From a virus, in IMG/VR virus record IMGVR_UViG_3300035670_000622, positions 1 to 38,015 of that record: a stretch of 38,015 nt of DNA; one strand, 5' to 3'. The notes beneath the pieces were generated by a model. The model saw only the letters and a program-made list of their open reading frames with translations, did no database searches and was not told the DNA's origin. Each line of letters opens with the position of its first letter. Within the stretch, counting starts at the first letter, position 1. Both the position numbers and the translations under genes were made by a program. Positions 13,321 through 20,350 of the stretch are shown piece after piece.

Positions 13321-14439
13321 TTAATTTACTATCACCGTCCTGTTGCCTTGTTTTGTAATTCGTCCTTCCCTCTCCAGTTCTTTTCTAATAGTCCTAGCAT
13401 CTTCTCTTTTTATGTTTAATTTTGTTGCAATTTTGTCATATCCGTCTGCTGTTTTTGTCTTTTTGCTTTCTGCTGATTTCTTTAATTCTTGATAAAACAT
13501 TTCTTTCGTTTCTGAGTCAATTTCTTGTTTTTTGCTTGCTTGAAATCCTGCAATTACGACTTCTTTTTTAGGCTTAATTTTATATTCTTTTTGCTGAACA
13601 CCTAGCGTGGCTAGTTGCGTATCGAAATTGGGCTTAATTTTTGATGTATTAAAATATGTTTCTTTTGTGTATTGAATAGTAAAAAATGCACCTAATAAAT
13701 CAACACCTAACGACAATAATAATATAGCATATAAAGCAAGTTCAACAAAATTTATGCTAGGGAACATATCAACTATAGTTTTTTTTCCAGAGCCAACAAT
13801 AACCTCACTTGACGGAAGAGGGGAGATAAGTTGTGGCTGTATATTAATGTTAGCTTGTCGAAGTCTTTCAATCTTTTTGTCGTATTCGCTTGCTATTGCG
13901 TTCGCTCGGTCAATTTCTTTTTGCCTTTGTGTAACTGCTGTTGTTTTCCATTTTTCTACTTGTGCCATCTGCGTTGATACTGCTTTTTCTTTTTCCGTCA
14001 AAAGGGAAGAGATAGCCTTGTTGTTTTGCTCAACCGTTGACATTGATAATTCAATAGATGCCTTTGAGAGCTTATAGGAGTCCGAATTAACCGTTTTAAA
14101 ATCCGAGTCTCTGTTTATAGCTTCAAATGCCATGTTAGCTGTAGTAAAGATAGAGAGCACCGTACAAATGAAATATAAAGAGATATAACAAAAGCGAGAG
14201 TACCCACGATGTTTATAAGAGATTTTTTGCTTTTCTCCTATATATTTGATTTCTCGAATTGCTGAAGCTTCTTTTAGCGTAAACCACGCTCCTGCCATAA
14301 ATAGAACGCAAGTCGCTGATAGTTGTATTAACTCTAAATCATTGATATGTAACCCCCAAACAAACGTAATGCTTGCCATTGTAGATATGCAGTAACTCAA
14401 AATACTAAAAAACAAATACCACCAACGATTAGATTTCAT
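13321..14439 (-). CDS. Membrane protein with coiled coil and C-terminal winged helix
   Basis: This 372-residue protein has hydrophobic segments near residues 8-27, 38-55 and 86-106 and a fourth near 232-255. Between the third and fourth lies a long helical stretch with coiled-coil character (about 130-200). After the last segment comes a basic tail ending in a winged-helix-like domain (YDKIATKLNIKREDARTIRK, then GRITKQGN). Its layout suggests a membrane-tethered DNA-binding protein, either a regulator or an anchor for phage DNA. The gene overlaps the zinc-finger gene by 4 nt (ATGA). I do not know a named family; the topology is by eye. Confidence 0.7.
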   Translation of the reverse strand: MKSNRWWYLFFSILSYCISTMASITFVWGLHINDLELIQLSATCVLFMAGAWFTLKEASAIREIKYIGEKQKISYKHRGYSRFCYISLYFICTVLSIFTTANMAFEAINRDSDFKTVNSDSYKLSKASIELSMSTVEQNNKAISSLLTEKEKAVSTQMAQVEKWKTTAVTQRQKEIDRANAIASEYDKKIERLRQANINIQPQLISPLPSSEVIVGSGKKTIVDMFPSINFVELALYAILLLSLGVDLLGAFFTIQYTKETYFNTSKIKPNFDTQLATLGVQQKEYKIKPKKEVVIAGFQASKKQEIDSETKEMFYQELKKSAESKKTKTADGYDKIATKLNIKREDARTIRKELEREGRITKQGNRTVIVN

Positions 14440-14603
14440 TTTACCCCTCCTAAAATTACTATTTTAGTGAAAATTTTGTACTCTGGGTATTGTTTTGTAA
14501 ATTCTTCTAATGTAAGATTGTGCTTCTTTAAATGTTGTAAGTTTAGATTAAAAAATATCTCATTACAAATAGGGCATCTTACAGTTCCGCTAGTGCATTT
14601 CAT
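14436..14603 (-). CDS. ROS/MucR-like zinc-finger protein, 55 aa
   Basis: The ATG at 14603 follows AAGGAGG. VRCPICNEIFFNLNLQHLKK, then HNLTLEEF, has the C2H2 pattern (Cys 10, Cys 13, His 24, His 28) and the LT-x-EEF tail of prokaryotic ROS/MucR zinc fingers, which bind DNA as regulators. It is the first leftward gene at the divergent control region, so it may regulate the switch. It is coupled to the membrane-HTH gene. Confidence 0.75.
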   Translation of the reverse strand: MKCTSGTVRCPICNEIFFNLNLQHLKKHNLTLEEFTKQYPEYKIFTKIVILGGVK

Positions 14604-14747
14604 TTTGTTACCTCCTTATAAATTAAATTTATCGTGCTAATATATATTATATCAAGTATACGACATAAAGTATATGTACAAAGTTACTAAATATAAGTAT
14701 AAGTTATAGTGCATTATAACAAACTTTATATTTTTTAAAAATAAGTA
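14604..14747. promoter_or_regulatory. Divergent control region with AAGTATA repeats
   Basis: This is the AT-rich region between leftward and rightward early genes. AAGTATA occurs three times on the plus strand (14654, 14668, 14695), a plausible operator array. A leftward -10-like TATAAT is readable (on the minus strand, TTGATATAATA near 14650), but I see no convincing -35. Binding candidates are the HTH at 14796 or the ROS-like finger at 14436. Confidence 0.45.
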
Positions 14748-14776
14748 TTGTAATTTATAAATAATTTAGGTATAAT
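14748..14776 (+). promoter_or_regulatory. Early rightward promoter
   Basis: TTGTAA (14748-14753), a 17-nt spacer and TATAAT (14771-14776), just before the AGGAGGTG ribosome site of the HTH gene. The -35 and spacer are nearly the same as those of the promoter at 17979, suggesting a shared regulator. Confidence 0.75.
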
Positions 14777-14795
14777 AGTATTAGGAGGTGAGAAC

Positions 14796-14984
14796 ATGAC
14801 AGCGTTAAGAAAATCAAGACTCAGCAGAGGAATTAAGGCAGAAGATTTGGCAAAGTTATTGGACATATCGACAGATAGATATTATTACAAGGAAAGAAAT
14901 CCGTCAAAGATGTATCTGTTTGAAGCTAGAATAATCGCAAACTTTATGCAGGACAGTATTGAAAATATCTTTTATAAGGAGTGA
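14796..14984 (+). CDS. Short XRE/Cro-like HTH regulator, 62 aa
   Basis: This is the first rightward gene, with ribosome site AGGAGGTG. SRLSRGIKAEDLAKLLDIST is an XRE-type helix-turn-helix, and DRYYYKERNPSKMYLFEARI, ending SIENIFYKE, resembles short Cro/YgzD-like regulators. It has no C-terminal cleavage or oligomerisation domain as in CI repressors. It probably binds the adjacent control region. It contains one TTGACGGA copy (complement, 14900-14907). Confidence 0.8.
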   Translation: MTALRKSRLSRGIKAEDLAKLLDISTDRYYYKERNPSKMYLFEARIIANFMQDSIENIFYKE

Positions 14985-14989
14985 TTATC

Positions 14990-15148
14990 TTGAAAACTGG
15001 CGATATAGCATATGTGCTAGGAAATCTCAAAGTAACAATCCTAAAAGTTGATAAAGATGAAGTATTAATACAAGAGAAGGACGGAGGACACACAAGATGG
15101 ATAAAGTTACACATGATAAAGGAAAAGAAAGACTTAATCAGATGCTAG
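14990..15148 (+). CDS. Small beta-rich protein, 52 aa, TTG start
   Basis: A TTG at 14990 sits 8 nt after AAGGAG. The product (KTGDIAYVLGNLKVTILKVD, then a lysine-rich end) resembles a small SH3/KOW-like beta barrel. It overlaps the next gene by 52 nt in another frame, and the end of its frame is supported only by being open. The function is unknown. Confidence 0.55.
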   Translation: MKTGDIAYVLGNLKVTILKVDKDEVLIQEKDGGHTRWIKLHMIKEKKDLIRC

Positions 15149-15432
15149 AAGAACATAAGAAAGCGATTGTAAATCTCAACATAGCAAAGATAAATTTTAA
15201 CAATGCAACAAATGAAAACATTGATAGCACGATATTATACTTAAACTATAGTGAAAAGAGAGTGGACGAATTGACTAAGGAAATTAAATTTGCAATGCAA
15301 CAGATAAGAAGAAACGAAGAGCAGACAGGCAAACAATACGCTGACAGGGAAAAAGAAAAGAATTTAGCAGTAGATTTTTTTAAAAAACATTTAGGAGGGA
15401 AATCAAATGAAAAAAGTAATCAAGCAAGGTAG
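15097..15432 (+). CDS. Coiled-coil protein, 111 aa
   Basis: The ATG at 15097 follows GGAGG. The protein is almost wholly helical and charged (ERLNQMLEEHKKAIVNLNIA, then KRVDELTKEIKFAMQQIRR), so a coiled coil is likely, with a basic C-terminus. It is an early-operon protein of unknown role. Confidence 0.65.
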   Translation: MDKVTHDKGKERLNQMLEEHKKAIVNLNIAKINFNNATNENIDSTILYLNYSEKRVDELTKEIKFAMQQIRRNEEQTGKQYADREKEKNLAVDFFKKHLGGKSNEKSNQAR

Positions 15433-15535
15433 TCTGACCGGTACAAGGTCGATTAAGATGGAAAATGAAAGAGTGAAGAAAGAGTTGATGCTCCTTGACG
15501 GAATCAATAAAAAGGATTGGGGGAAAAAGAAATGA
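15407..15535 (+). CDS. Small basic protein, 42 aa
   Basis: The ATG at 15407 lies 7 nt after GGAGG within the end of the previous gene. It is lysine-rich (MKKVIKQGSLTGTRSIKMEN) and ends DWGKKK. Its TGA overlaps the next ATG (ATGA), indicating coupling. One TTGACGGA copy (15495-15502) encodes LDG here. The function is unknown. Confidence 0.55.
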   Translation: MKKVIKQGSLTGTRSIKMENERVKKELMLLDGINKKDWGKKK

Positions 15536-15804
15536 GTCAGATAGAAATAACGATATCGGAAAAATCAGATATTGAAATAAAAATGACTAACTTTAATTGT
15601 TATATTAAATTTAATTTTGGAACAATTATGATTGAGAAAAAAATAGCAGCATATTTGAGAGATTGTTTAGATAGTGTTATATCGACAGAAGGAAATTCAA
15701 GGGATGAAATGGAATCAGAGATTGAAGCATTGAAAGAAAAGATAGAAGATTTGGAAAATGAAATTGAAATGATAGAAAATAGTAGTGAGGTGGACGATGA
15801 TTAA
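15532..15804 (+). CDS. Acidic coiled-coil protein, 90 aa
   Basis: The start MSQIEITISEKSD at 15532 is coupled by ATGA to the gene before. A beta-like N-terminal half is followed by a strongly acidic coiled coil (EIEALKEKIEDLENEIEMIE) and an acidic tip SSEVDDD. Its stop overlaps the next gene. The role is unknown; the acidic tail could mimic DNA or bind a protein partner. Confidence 0.65.
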   Translation: MSQIEITISEKSDIEIKMTNFNCYIKFNFGTIMIEKKIAAYLRDCLDSVISTEGNSRDEMESEIEALKEKIEDLENEIEMIENSSEVDDD

Positions 15805-16051
15805 TGCATATCAAAAGATATTTGACCACTACGGATGGAAAGTAGAAAGAGAAAAATTATTTGAAGAGCAAGAAGAACTGAAAGACGAATTAACAAGCTT
15901 TGTAATTGACAGAAACAATGTAATATCAGAATTAGCAGATAATTATGTTTGTTTGGAGCATGTAAAAACACAATTTAACATATCTGAAGAAGAATTACAT
16001 CAAGAAATAAATCGAAAATTGGAAAGAACATTAAAAGAAATCGAGGAGTAA
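15797..16051 (+). CDS. Hypothetical protein, 84 aa
   Basis: The ATG at 15797 follows AGGTGG closely and overlaps the previous stop by 8 nt. A helical, charged sequence (YQKIFDHYGWKVEREKLFEE) with a second helical half resembles small phage NTPase-accessory or MazG-like helices only vaguely. I do not assign a family. Confidence 0.6.
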   Translation: MINAYQKIFDHYGWKVEREKLFEEQEELKDELTSFVIDRNNVISELADNYVCLEHVKTQFNISEEELHQEINRKLERTLKEIEE

Positions 16052-16056
16052 AACAA

Positions 16057-16530
16057 ATGAAACTATATGAAATCAAAGAAGAATTTCTCCGATTGATGGA
16101 ATTGGACTTAGATGAACAAACAATGAAAGATACACTTGAGTCATTGACATATGATTTAGAAGATAAAGTAGATAACATAGCATGTGTTATTAAGTCACTA
16201 GAAGCCGAATCAGACGCAATAAAGACCGAAGCTGACAAATTACTCGAAAGAGCAAAAAAGAAGGCTAAAAACGCTCAGGATTTAAAAGATTATTTGTTTA
16301 ACACGCTAAAGACTCTTAATATAAATAAGATTGAAACGATAAGAAATGTTTTATCCGTCAAGAAAAACCCAGTCAGCGTTGTGGTAGATGAAGGATTTAA
16401 CGATAGTGATTATATGACAGAGAAAATATCATACACAATAGATAAAAAAGCAATTAAGTCAGCAATTGAAACTGGAATAGAAGTTAAAGGGGCAAGGCTA
16501 GAACAAAAAGAAAGGTTGGAGGTAAAATAA
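16057..16530 (+). CDS. Siphovirus Gp157-like protein
   Basis: This 157-residue protein has the Gp157 family pattern: KLYEIKEEFLRLMELDL at the N-terminus, a helical middle ending AKNAQDLKDYLFNTLK, and the strand-rich end TIRNVLSVKKNPVSVVV with DKKAIKSAIETG. Gp157 was linked to phage resistance in Streptococcus thermophilus. It commonly sits before recombination and SSB genes, as here. One TTGACGGA copy (complement) is at 16354. Confidence 0.88.
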   Translation: MKLYEIKEEFLRLMELDLDEQTMKDTLESLTYDLEDKVDNIACVIKSLEAESDAIKTEADKLLERAKKKAKNAQDLKDYLFNTLKTLNINKIETIRNVLSVKKNPVSVVVDEGFNDSDYMTEKISYTIDKKAIKSAIETGIEVKGARLEQKERLEVK

Positions 16531-16739
16531 TGAAATTTGACGCATTGCCATCAAGGGGCAAAATAACAGCCGATGGTGAAGAAACTCAAAAACACAATTG
16601 TGGCGGAAGGTGTTACATTTTTTATGATGAAAATGCCAAATATCATGTAGAGTGCGAAACTTGTGGAGTTGTTAAGGAAATTAAGGCTAGAAGCTTAGAT
16701 TCTGCGATAAGAATATGGAATATGGAGGTGATAGGATGA
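16530..16739 (+). CDS. Lar-like small zinc protein, 69 aa
   Basis: KHNCGGRCYIFYDENAKYHV, followed by ECETCGVVKE and SLDSAIRIWNME, resembles the Lar restriction-alleviation fold: a Cys/Gly knuckle, a CxxC and a C-terminal AIxxWN helix. Lar proteins counter host type I restriction; that role is only inferred. The start overlaps the Gp157 stop by one base (TAATG). Confidence 0.6.
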   Translation: MKFDALPSRGKITADGEETQKHNCGGRCYIFYDENAKYHVECETCGVVKEIKARSLDSAIRIWNMEVIG

Positions 16740-16981
16740 ATAAATGGATACCGATGAGCAAACAAAAACCACCAGAAGGAGCAGTTCTCATTGTAACAGT
16801 GCATGATACTTTAAAACAAAGAAGAGAACTGAGATATCCAGTATATTATAGGCAATCATATTATAGTGAAGCTTATGGTTTCTACGGATACGGAATTGAA
16901 AGCGAACAATTAATAGCAGAATTTAGCAAAGTTATAGCTTGGATGCCAATACCAAATCCATATGAAGGAGCGATGGAATAA
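16736..16981 (+). CDS. DUF551 protein, 81 aa
   Basis: The start MNKWIPMSKQKPPEGAVLIV at 16736, after GGAGGTG, and the end KVIAWMPIPNPYEG are typical DUF551 boundaries (W-x-P...P-x-G, then AWMPxP). It is a common small phage protein of unknown biochemical role. It is coupled at both ends by 4-base or 1-base overlaps. Confidence 0.82.
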   Translation: MNKWIPMSKQKPPEGAVLIVTVHDTLKQRRELRYPVYYRQSYYSEAYGFYGYGIESEQLIAEFSKVIAWMPIPNPYEGAME

Positions 16982-17238
16982 TGAAAATTGAGATTAATTT
17001 AGACGACAAGGAGCTAAAAGACTTAATGTCAGAGCATTTAATAAGGCAAGTCTTAGCACAAGTAAGGAGCAATCCTGAGAGTAGGGATGCATATTTTGGA
17101 ATGAGACAAGGTGTAGAAAAAGCAGTAAAGCAATACCTATACGCCAGTAAAGAAGCAATCATCGAGCGAGTTGTTGAAAGAGCATCTAACGAAATGGTAA
17201 AGAAGGGACTTTCTAAATTATTGGAGAAATTTAAATGA
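16981..17238 (+). CDS. Helical phage protein, 85 aa
   Basis: This protein starts KIEINLDDKELKDLMSEHLI, followed by a long helix with VEKAVKQYLYASKEAIIER and a basic tail. It resembles small proteins often encoded before SSB, of unknown role. The start overlaps the DUF551 stop; the stop overlaps the next ATG. Confidence 0.65.
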   Translation: MKIEINLDDKELKDLMSEHLIRQVLAQVRSNPESRDAYFGMRQGVEKAVKQYLYASKEAIIERVVERASNEMVKKGLSKLLEKFK

Positions 17239-17363
17239 ATTACTATATAATGGGATATGATACAACAAATCTTAAAGGTAAATGTTTTGAATGCGAATAT
17301 TTTAATCAGTTAAAAACAGAAACATGTAAAAAATTTAAATATAAGGAGATTGAATCACTATGA
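17235..17363 (+). CDS. Tiny zinc-ribbon-like protein, 42 aa
   Basis: The ATG at 17235 overlaps the previous stop (ATGA), and its own stop overlaps the SSB start (ATGA). KGKCFECEYFNQLKTETCKK gives CxxC plus a further Cys, a possible zinc knuckle. Coupling at both ends supports translation. The function is unknown. Confidence 0.6.
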   Translation: MNYYIMGYDTTNLKGKCFECEYFNQLKTETCKKFKYKEIESL

Positions 17364-17749
17364 ATAAATCAATCTTGATGGGACGCATCACAAAAGATTT
17401 GGAACTAAAAACATCACAGGCAGGCACAAGTTTTCTAAGTTTCACACTTGCAGTCAATCGCCAATTCGTGAAACAGGGAGAAGAAAGGCAAGCTGACTTT
17501 ATCTCTTGTAAAGCATTCGGAAAGACAGCAGAAAACATAGCAAAGTTTTTTTTAAAAGGTAGCTTAATTGCAATAGAAGGACGCATACAAACTGGCTCAT
17601 ACGACAACAAAGAAGGACAAAAAGTCTATACAACTGACATAATGATAGATAATTTCCACTTCACAGGCGAAAAAAAGCAGGATAAAGCCGAAAATACTGG
17701 ATGGGTTGCTGAAGCAGTAGCAAACACAACGGACGAATTGCCGTTTTGA
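17360..17749 (+). CDS. ssb: Single-stranded DNA-binding protein
   Basis: This 129-residue SSB starts MNKSILMGRITKDLELKTSQ. It carries the OB-fold core (FLSFTLAVNRQF, then FISCKAFGKTAENIAKFFLK and IAIEGRIQTGSYDNKEGQK) and ends in the acidic tip TTDELPF that binds partner proteins. It protects ssDNA in replication and recombination. It lies upstream of the Sak4-like ATPase, a typical pairing. Confidence 0.96.
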   Translation: MNKSILMGRITKDLELKTSQAGTSFLSFTLAVNRQFVKQGEERQADFISCKAFGKTAENIAKFFLKGSLIAIEGRIQTGSYDNKEGQKVYTTDIMIDNFHFTGEKKQDKAENTGWVAEAVANTTDELPF

Positions 17750-17766
17750 TAATTAAGGAGGATATT

Positions 17767-17937
17767 ATGAGTACATGGAATATAGAAGATATTAAAGTAT
17801 GTCTAAAATCAGAATTAAATTTAAAGAAACAAACTCGTGATAGAAGAAGAATAGAATTAGAATGTATGACAAGTGAAATTGATAATTTAGAAATGATAAT
17901 ATTTGAAATTGAAAGACATACTCAGGATGTTGACTAA
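17767..17937 (+). CDS. Small coiled-coil protein, 56 aa
   Basis: The preferred start is MSTWNIEDIKVCLKSELNLK at 17767, after AAGGAGG; the open frame begins at 17746 inside the SSB end. Mostly helical, it ends IIFEIERHTQDVD. It lies just before the promoter at 17979. The function is unknown. Confidence 0.6.
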   Translation: MSTWNIEDIKVCLKSELNLKKQTRDRRRIELECMTSEIDNLEMIIFEIERHTQDVD

Positions 17938-17978
17938 TAAATTATATATTAATTTTTTGTATAATTTCAAAATAACTA

Positions 17979-18007
17979 TTGCAATTTACAAATAATTATT
18001 ATATAAT
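17979..18007 (+). promoter_or_regulatory. Second early rightward promoter
   Basis: TTGCAA (17979-17984), a 17-nt spacer and TATAAT (18002-18007). It matches the promoter at 14748 closely over the -35 and the first half of the spacer (ATTGYAATTTAYAAATAATT). It drives the ATPase and octapeptide-repeat genes. Confidence 0.75.
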
Positions 18008-18027
18008 AAATATAGGAGGTGAGGATA

Positions 18028-18765
18028 TTGGCAACAGCAAAAAAAGCAGAACTAAAAGATTCTAAGATTAAAATTATGATTTGGGGAGAACCTGGCTCGG
18101 GTAAAAGTAGATTTGGTTTATCAGCACCATCACCATTGGTTATCGATTTAGAGGGTTCGACAAGATTATACGCAAATGAATTTGACTTCTGGGTTGCTGA
18201 AATTGACAAAACTTCTAACGATATTCAAAGTCCTGTAGCTTTAACTTACAAGATAATTCAAGAAATCATGGCAGGAGAATACAAAGACAGAAAAACAATT
18301 GTTATTGACCCTATAACCGACTTATTAGATAATCTTGAAACAATTTGTCTTAATCAGTACGAAAAGATGATAGGAAAGAATGTATCAACATTAAATGCTT
18401 TAGAAAAAGGTAAATGGTATTCTTTTAGAAGGGATAAAGCAAGGGAATTGCTTAACATGATAAAAGATTTGCCGATGAATGTAATACTTGTAACTCGAAC
18501 TAAAAATGTTTGGGGGAAAAATGAAGAAAATAAAATGGCACCAATTGATAAAACGTATGATGCACTTGATATTGTTGAATCCTTGATGGATGTAGTTATT
18601 CAGTTAAAGAAAGATAGTAAAGATAATGTATCAGCTATTGTAAAAAAATCTCGACTTGGAAATTTGCCAGATATTCTTGACGTAAAAGATTATTCTAGTA
18701 TTACAAAAGCAATAGAAGAAGCAAATACAAAAAAAGAAGAAGAACCAAAAAATACAGGGGAGTAA
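18028..18765 (+). CDS. Sak4-like AAA ATPase, annealing or recombination
   Basis: This 245-residue RecA-like ATPase of the Sak4/AAA_24 type has Walker A GEPGSGKS (residues 20-27), a Walker B strand KTIVIDPITDLL (near 90) and a sensor-like MNVILVTRTKN. The C-terminal tail is charged and disordered. Phage Sak4 proteins assist ssDNA annealing and work with SSB, which lies just upstream. The start is a TTG at 18028, 8 nt after AGGAGG; a GTG at 18019 would overlap the ribosome site. Confidence 0.85.
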   Translation: MATAKKAELKDSKIKIMIWGEPGSGKSRFGLSAPSPLVIDLEGSTRLYANEFDFWVAEIDKTSNDIQSPVALTYKIIQEIMAGEYKDRKTIVIDPITDLLDNLETICLNQYEKMIGKNVSTLNALEKGKWYSFRRDKARELLNMIKDLPMNVILVTRTKNVWGKNEENKMAPIDKTYDALDIVESLMDVVIQLKKDSKDNVSAIVKKSRLGNLPDILDVKDYSSITKAIEEANTKKEEEPKNTGE

Positions 18766-18787
18766 TTCCCCTCCTAGGAGGATTAAT

Positions 18788-19603
18788 ATGTGTAGAATAA
18801 AATCAGCAATAGTTTTAAAAGATAGTGTGTACATGCCATTTGACCATGACCATCACACAAAAATGTTGGAAGAATTAGGGATTAAAGATGATTCTAGTTT
18901 CCCTAATTTTGTTAGAATTGAAATAACTCCAATTGATAATGATATTTTTAATCACAATTTAGAAAATTGGAAGTTAAAAGTTGACCAAGATATTATTCCT
19001 GACTGGTTCGATATAAAAGAATCAGAAGAACGTGCAATATATAAGTTACAAGAATGGTTTGAAAAATGTTTTGTTATTGATAGGCAAGATTGGAATGAAT
19101 ATAAAGATGTTAAACTTTATGTGAAAAATTCTAAAGTAAGAGTTATAAACAGTTCAGTTGTAGCAAGGGAAAACAGTTCAGTTGTAGCAAGGGAAAACAG
19201 TTCAGTTGTAGCATGGGAAAACAGTTCAGTTGTAGCATGGGAAAACAGTTCAGTTGTAGCATGGGGAAAAAGTTCAGTTGTAGCATGGGAAAACAGTTCA
19301 GTTGAAGCATGGGGAAAAAGTTCAGTTGAAGCATGGGGAAAAAGTTCAGTTGTAGCAAGAGGAAAAAGTTCAGTTGTAGCAAGGGAAAACAGTTCAGTTG
19401 TAGCATGGGAAAACAGTTCAGTTGTAGCATGGGAAAACAGTTCAGTTGTAGCATGGGGAAAAAGTCAAATATTAATACCGTATTCAAAAAATATTAACAT
19501 TAAAAGTGTAAATGATAAAGCTACTATAAAAGATTTATCAGACATTAAACCTAAACTTATTATAGCAAATGATTTTGAAATAGTAAAATTTAAGGAGGAT
19601 TAA
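18788..19603 (+). CDS. Phage protein with 13 octapeptide repeats (beta-solenoid candidate)
   Basis: Ribosome site TAGGAGG. The N-terminal 110 residues (VYMPFDHDHHTKMLEELGI, then LKVDQDIIPDWFDIK) form a conserved-looking phage domain of unknown function. Residues 121-224 are 13 tandem octapeptides of the form N/K-S-S-V-V/E-A-W/R-E/G. The alternating small and hydrophobic pattern suggests a beta-helix or similar solenoid. The C-terminus (residues 225-271) caps it. The 24-bp DNA units are nearly identical, so copy number may vary between relatives. Its place in the early operon after Sak4 argues against a virion fibre. Confidence 0.8.
   Translation: MCRIKSAIVLKDSVYMPFDHDHHTKMLEELGIKDDSSFPNFVRIEITPIDNDIFNHNLENWKLKVDQDIIPDWFDIKESEERAIYKLQEWFEKCFVIDRQDWNEYKDVKLYVKNSKVRVINSSVVARENSSVVARENSSVVAWENSSVVAWENSSVVAWGKSSVVAWENSSVEAWGKSSVEAWGKSSVVARGKSSVVARENSSVVAWENSSVVAWENSSVVAWGKSQILIPYSKNINIKSVNDKATIKDLSDIKPKLIIANDFEIVKFKED
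19148..19459 (+). repeat. 24-bp coding tandem repeat, 13 units
   Basis: There are thirteen in-frame 24-bp units with few differences, mainly AAC/AAA at the first codon, GTA/GAA at the fifth, TGG/AGG at the seventh and GAA/GGA at the eighth. Near-identity at silent positions suggests recent slippage or unequal exchange. It is not a CRISPR array, because there are no spacers. Confidence 0.95.
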
Positions 19604-19604
19604 T

Positions 19605-19784
19605 ATGTACCTTCATTGCAAGAAAGATTTCAAGTTTTTTCTCGGTCTATTCAATCTCAAACAAGGAGATAAGCTTAAAGTTACAAAAACAGAAGATGAT
19701 GTATACTTTTTTGAAAACGGGACAATCCATAAGTCATTCATCAAAGAAAACTCAGAATACATTGAAATAACAAAGGAGGATTAA
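19605..19784 (+). CDS. Small protein, 59 aa, SpoVT/SH3-like
   Basis: An AAGGAGG site precedes the ATG at 19605. KQGDKLKVTKTEDDVYFFEN reads like a small beta-barrel or swapped-hairpin fold (AbrB-like G-D-x-hydrophobic pattern), but the match is short. It is followed at once by the next gene with the same AAGGAGGATTAAT leader as this one. The function is unknown. Confidence 0.6.
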   Translation: MYLHCKKDFKFFLGLFNLKQGDKLKVTKTEDDVYFFENGTIHKSFIKENSEYIEITKED

Positions 19785-19785
19785 T

Positions 19786-19962
19786 ATGGCTACTAAGACA
19801 AAAACTACAACAACGAAGGATATTTTGAAAATGTACGAGCATGGCAAGTCACATTCTGAAATATCACAATATTTAGTAGACAGAGGAGAGATGGACGATT
19901 ATACAGAAGCAACAAAAGTTGTTCAAGAAGTAATCTTAATTTGTAGGAGAATGAAGAAATAA
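19786..19962 (+). CDS. Small helical protein, 58 aa
   Basis: An AAGGAGG site precedes the ATG at 19786. A Thr/Lys-rich start is followed by TKDILKMYEHGKSHSEISQY, an HTH-like helix pair, and LVDRGEMDDYTEATKVVQEV. It may be a small DNA-binding helix-turn-helix, by composition only. The family is unknown. Confidence 0.6.
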   Translation: MATKTKTTTTKDILKMYEHGKSHSEISQYLVDRGEMDDYTEATKVVQEVILICRRMKK

Positions 19963-19972
19963 AATACATAGG

Positions 19973-20167
19973 ATGTTAAATATTATGGGATTTATAGAAA
20001 AAATGTTTCCAGACTACTATCCAAAACACAATAAATCATCTTTAGATATCAGTTCAAGTATATCTAAAATGGGGTTTAGCAATGACTCAAAGCCTAGCAA
20101 AAAAGAACCTGAGAAGCAGAAAAAAGCTATGGACATGATAGATGAATGGCAGAATAGAAAAAAGTGA
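19973..20167 (+). CDS. Small hypothetical protein, 60-64 aa
   Basis: This is the last gene of the early operon. Starts are possible at 19973 or 19985; neither has a strong ribosome site. The sequence has an aromatic N-terminus (MGFIEKMFPDYYPKHNKSS), then a Ser/Lys-rich linker and a charged end (DMIDEWQNRKK). It is followed by a terminator. Confidence 0.55.
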   Translation: MLNIMGFIEKMFPDYYPKHNKSSLDISSSISKMGFSNDSKPSKKEPEKQKKAMDMIDEWQNRKK

Positions 20168-20178
20168 TATATACGAAG

Positions 20179-20204
20179 AAAAGAGCTATAAAAAGCTCTT
20201 TTTT
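20179..20204 (+). terminator. Terminator of the early rightward operon
   Basis: AAGAGCT (20181-20187), a 6-nt A/T loop, AGCTCTT (20194-20200) and a T-rich tail. The 20205-20350 stretch after it contains only a possible 20-codon gene remnant and an inverted ATTACAC/GTGTAAT pair. Confidence 0.85.
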
Positions 20205-20350
20205 ATTTTCCCCTACCTTAGATTATACAAAACTTTGATTTATATATTGACGATTACACAATAATGCTGTTGATAAAATAAATGAACTAATGAACCATTA
20301 TTCTTTAAAAGATACTGAATTATTCGTTTAATCGTGTAATTTAAAAGTAA

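Noticed and set aside
14796-14984. Phage CI-type repressor
   Set aside because: The protein has only 62 residues with an HTH and no C-terminal domain, and no integrase is present, so a lysogeny switch is not supported.
19148-19459. CRISPR-like array
   Set aside because: The units abut without spacers and are in frame within a gene, so it is a coding tandem repeat.
19143-19487. Antisense ORF over the octapeptide repeats (Leu/Phe-rich)
   Set aside because: It is a by-product of the 24-bp repeat being stop-free on both strands; no ribosome site.
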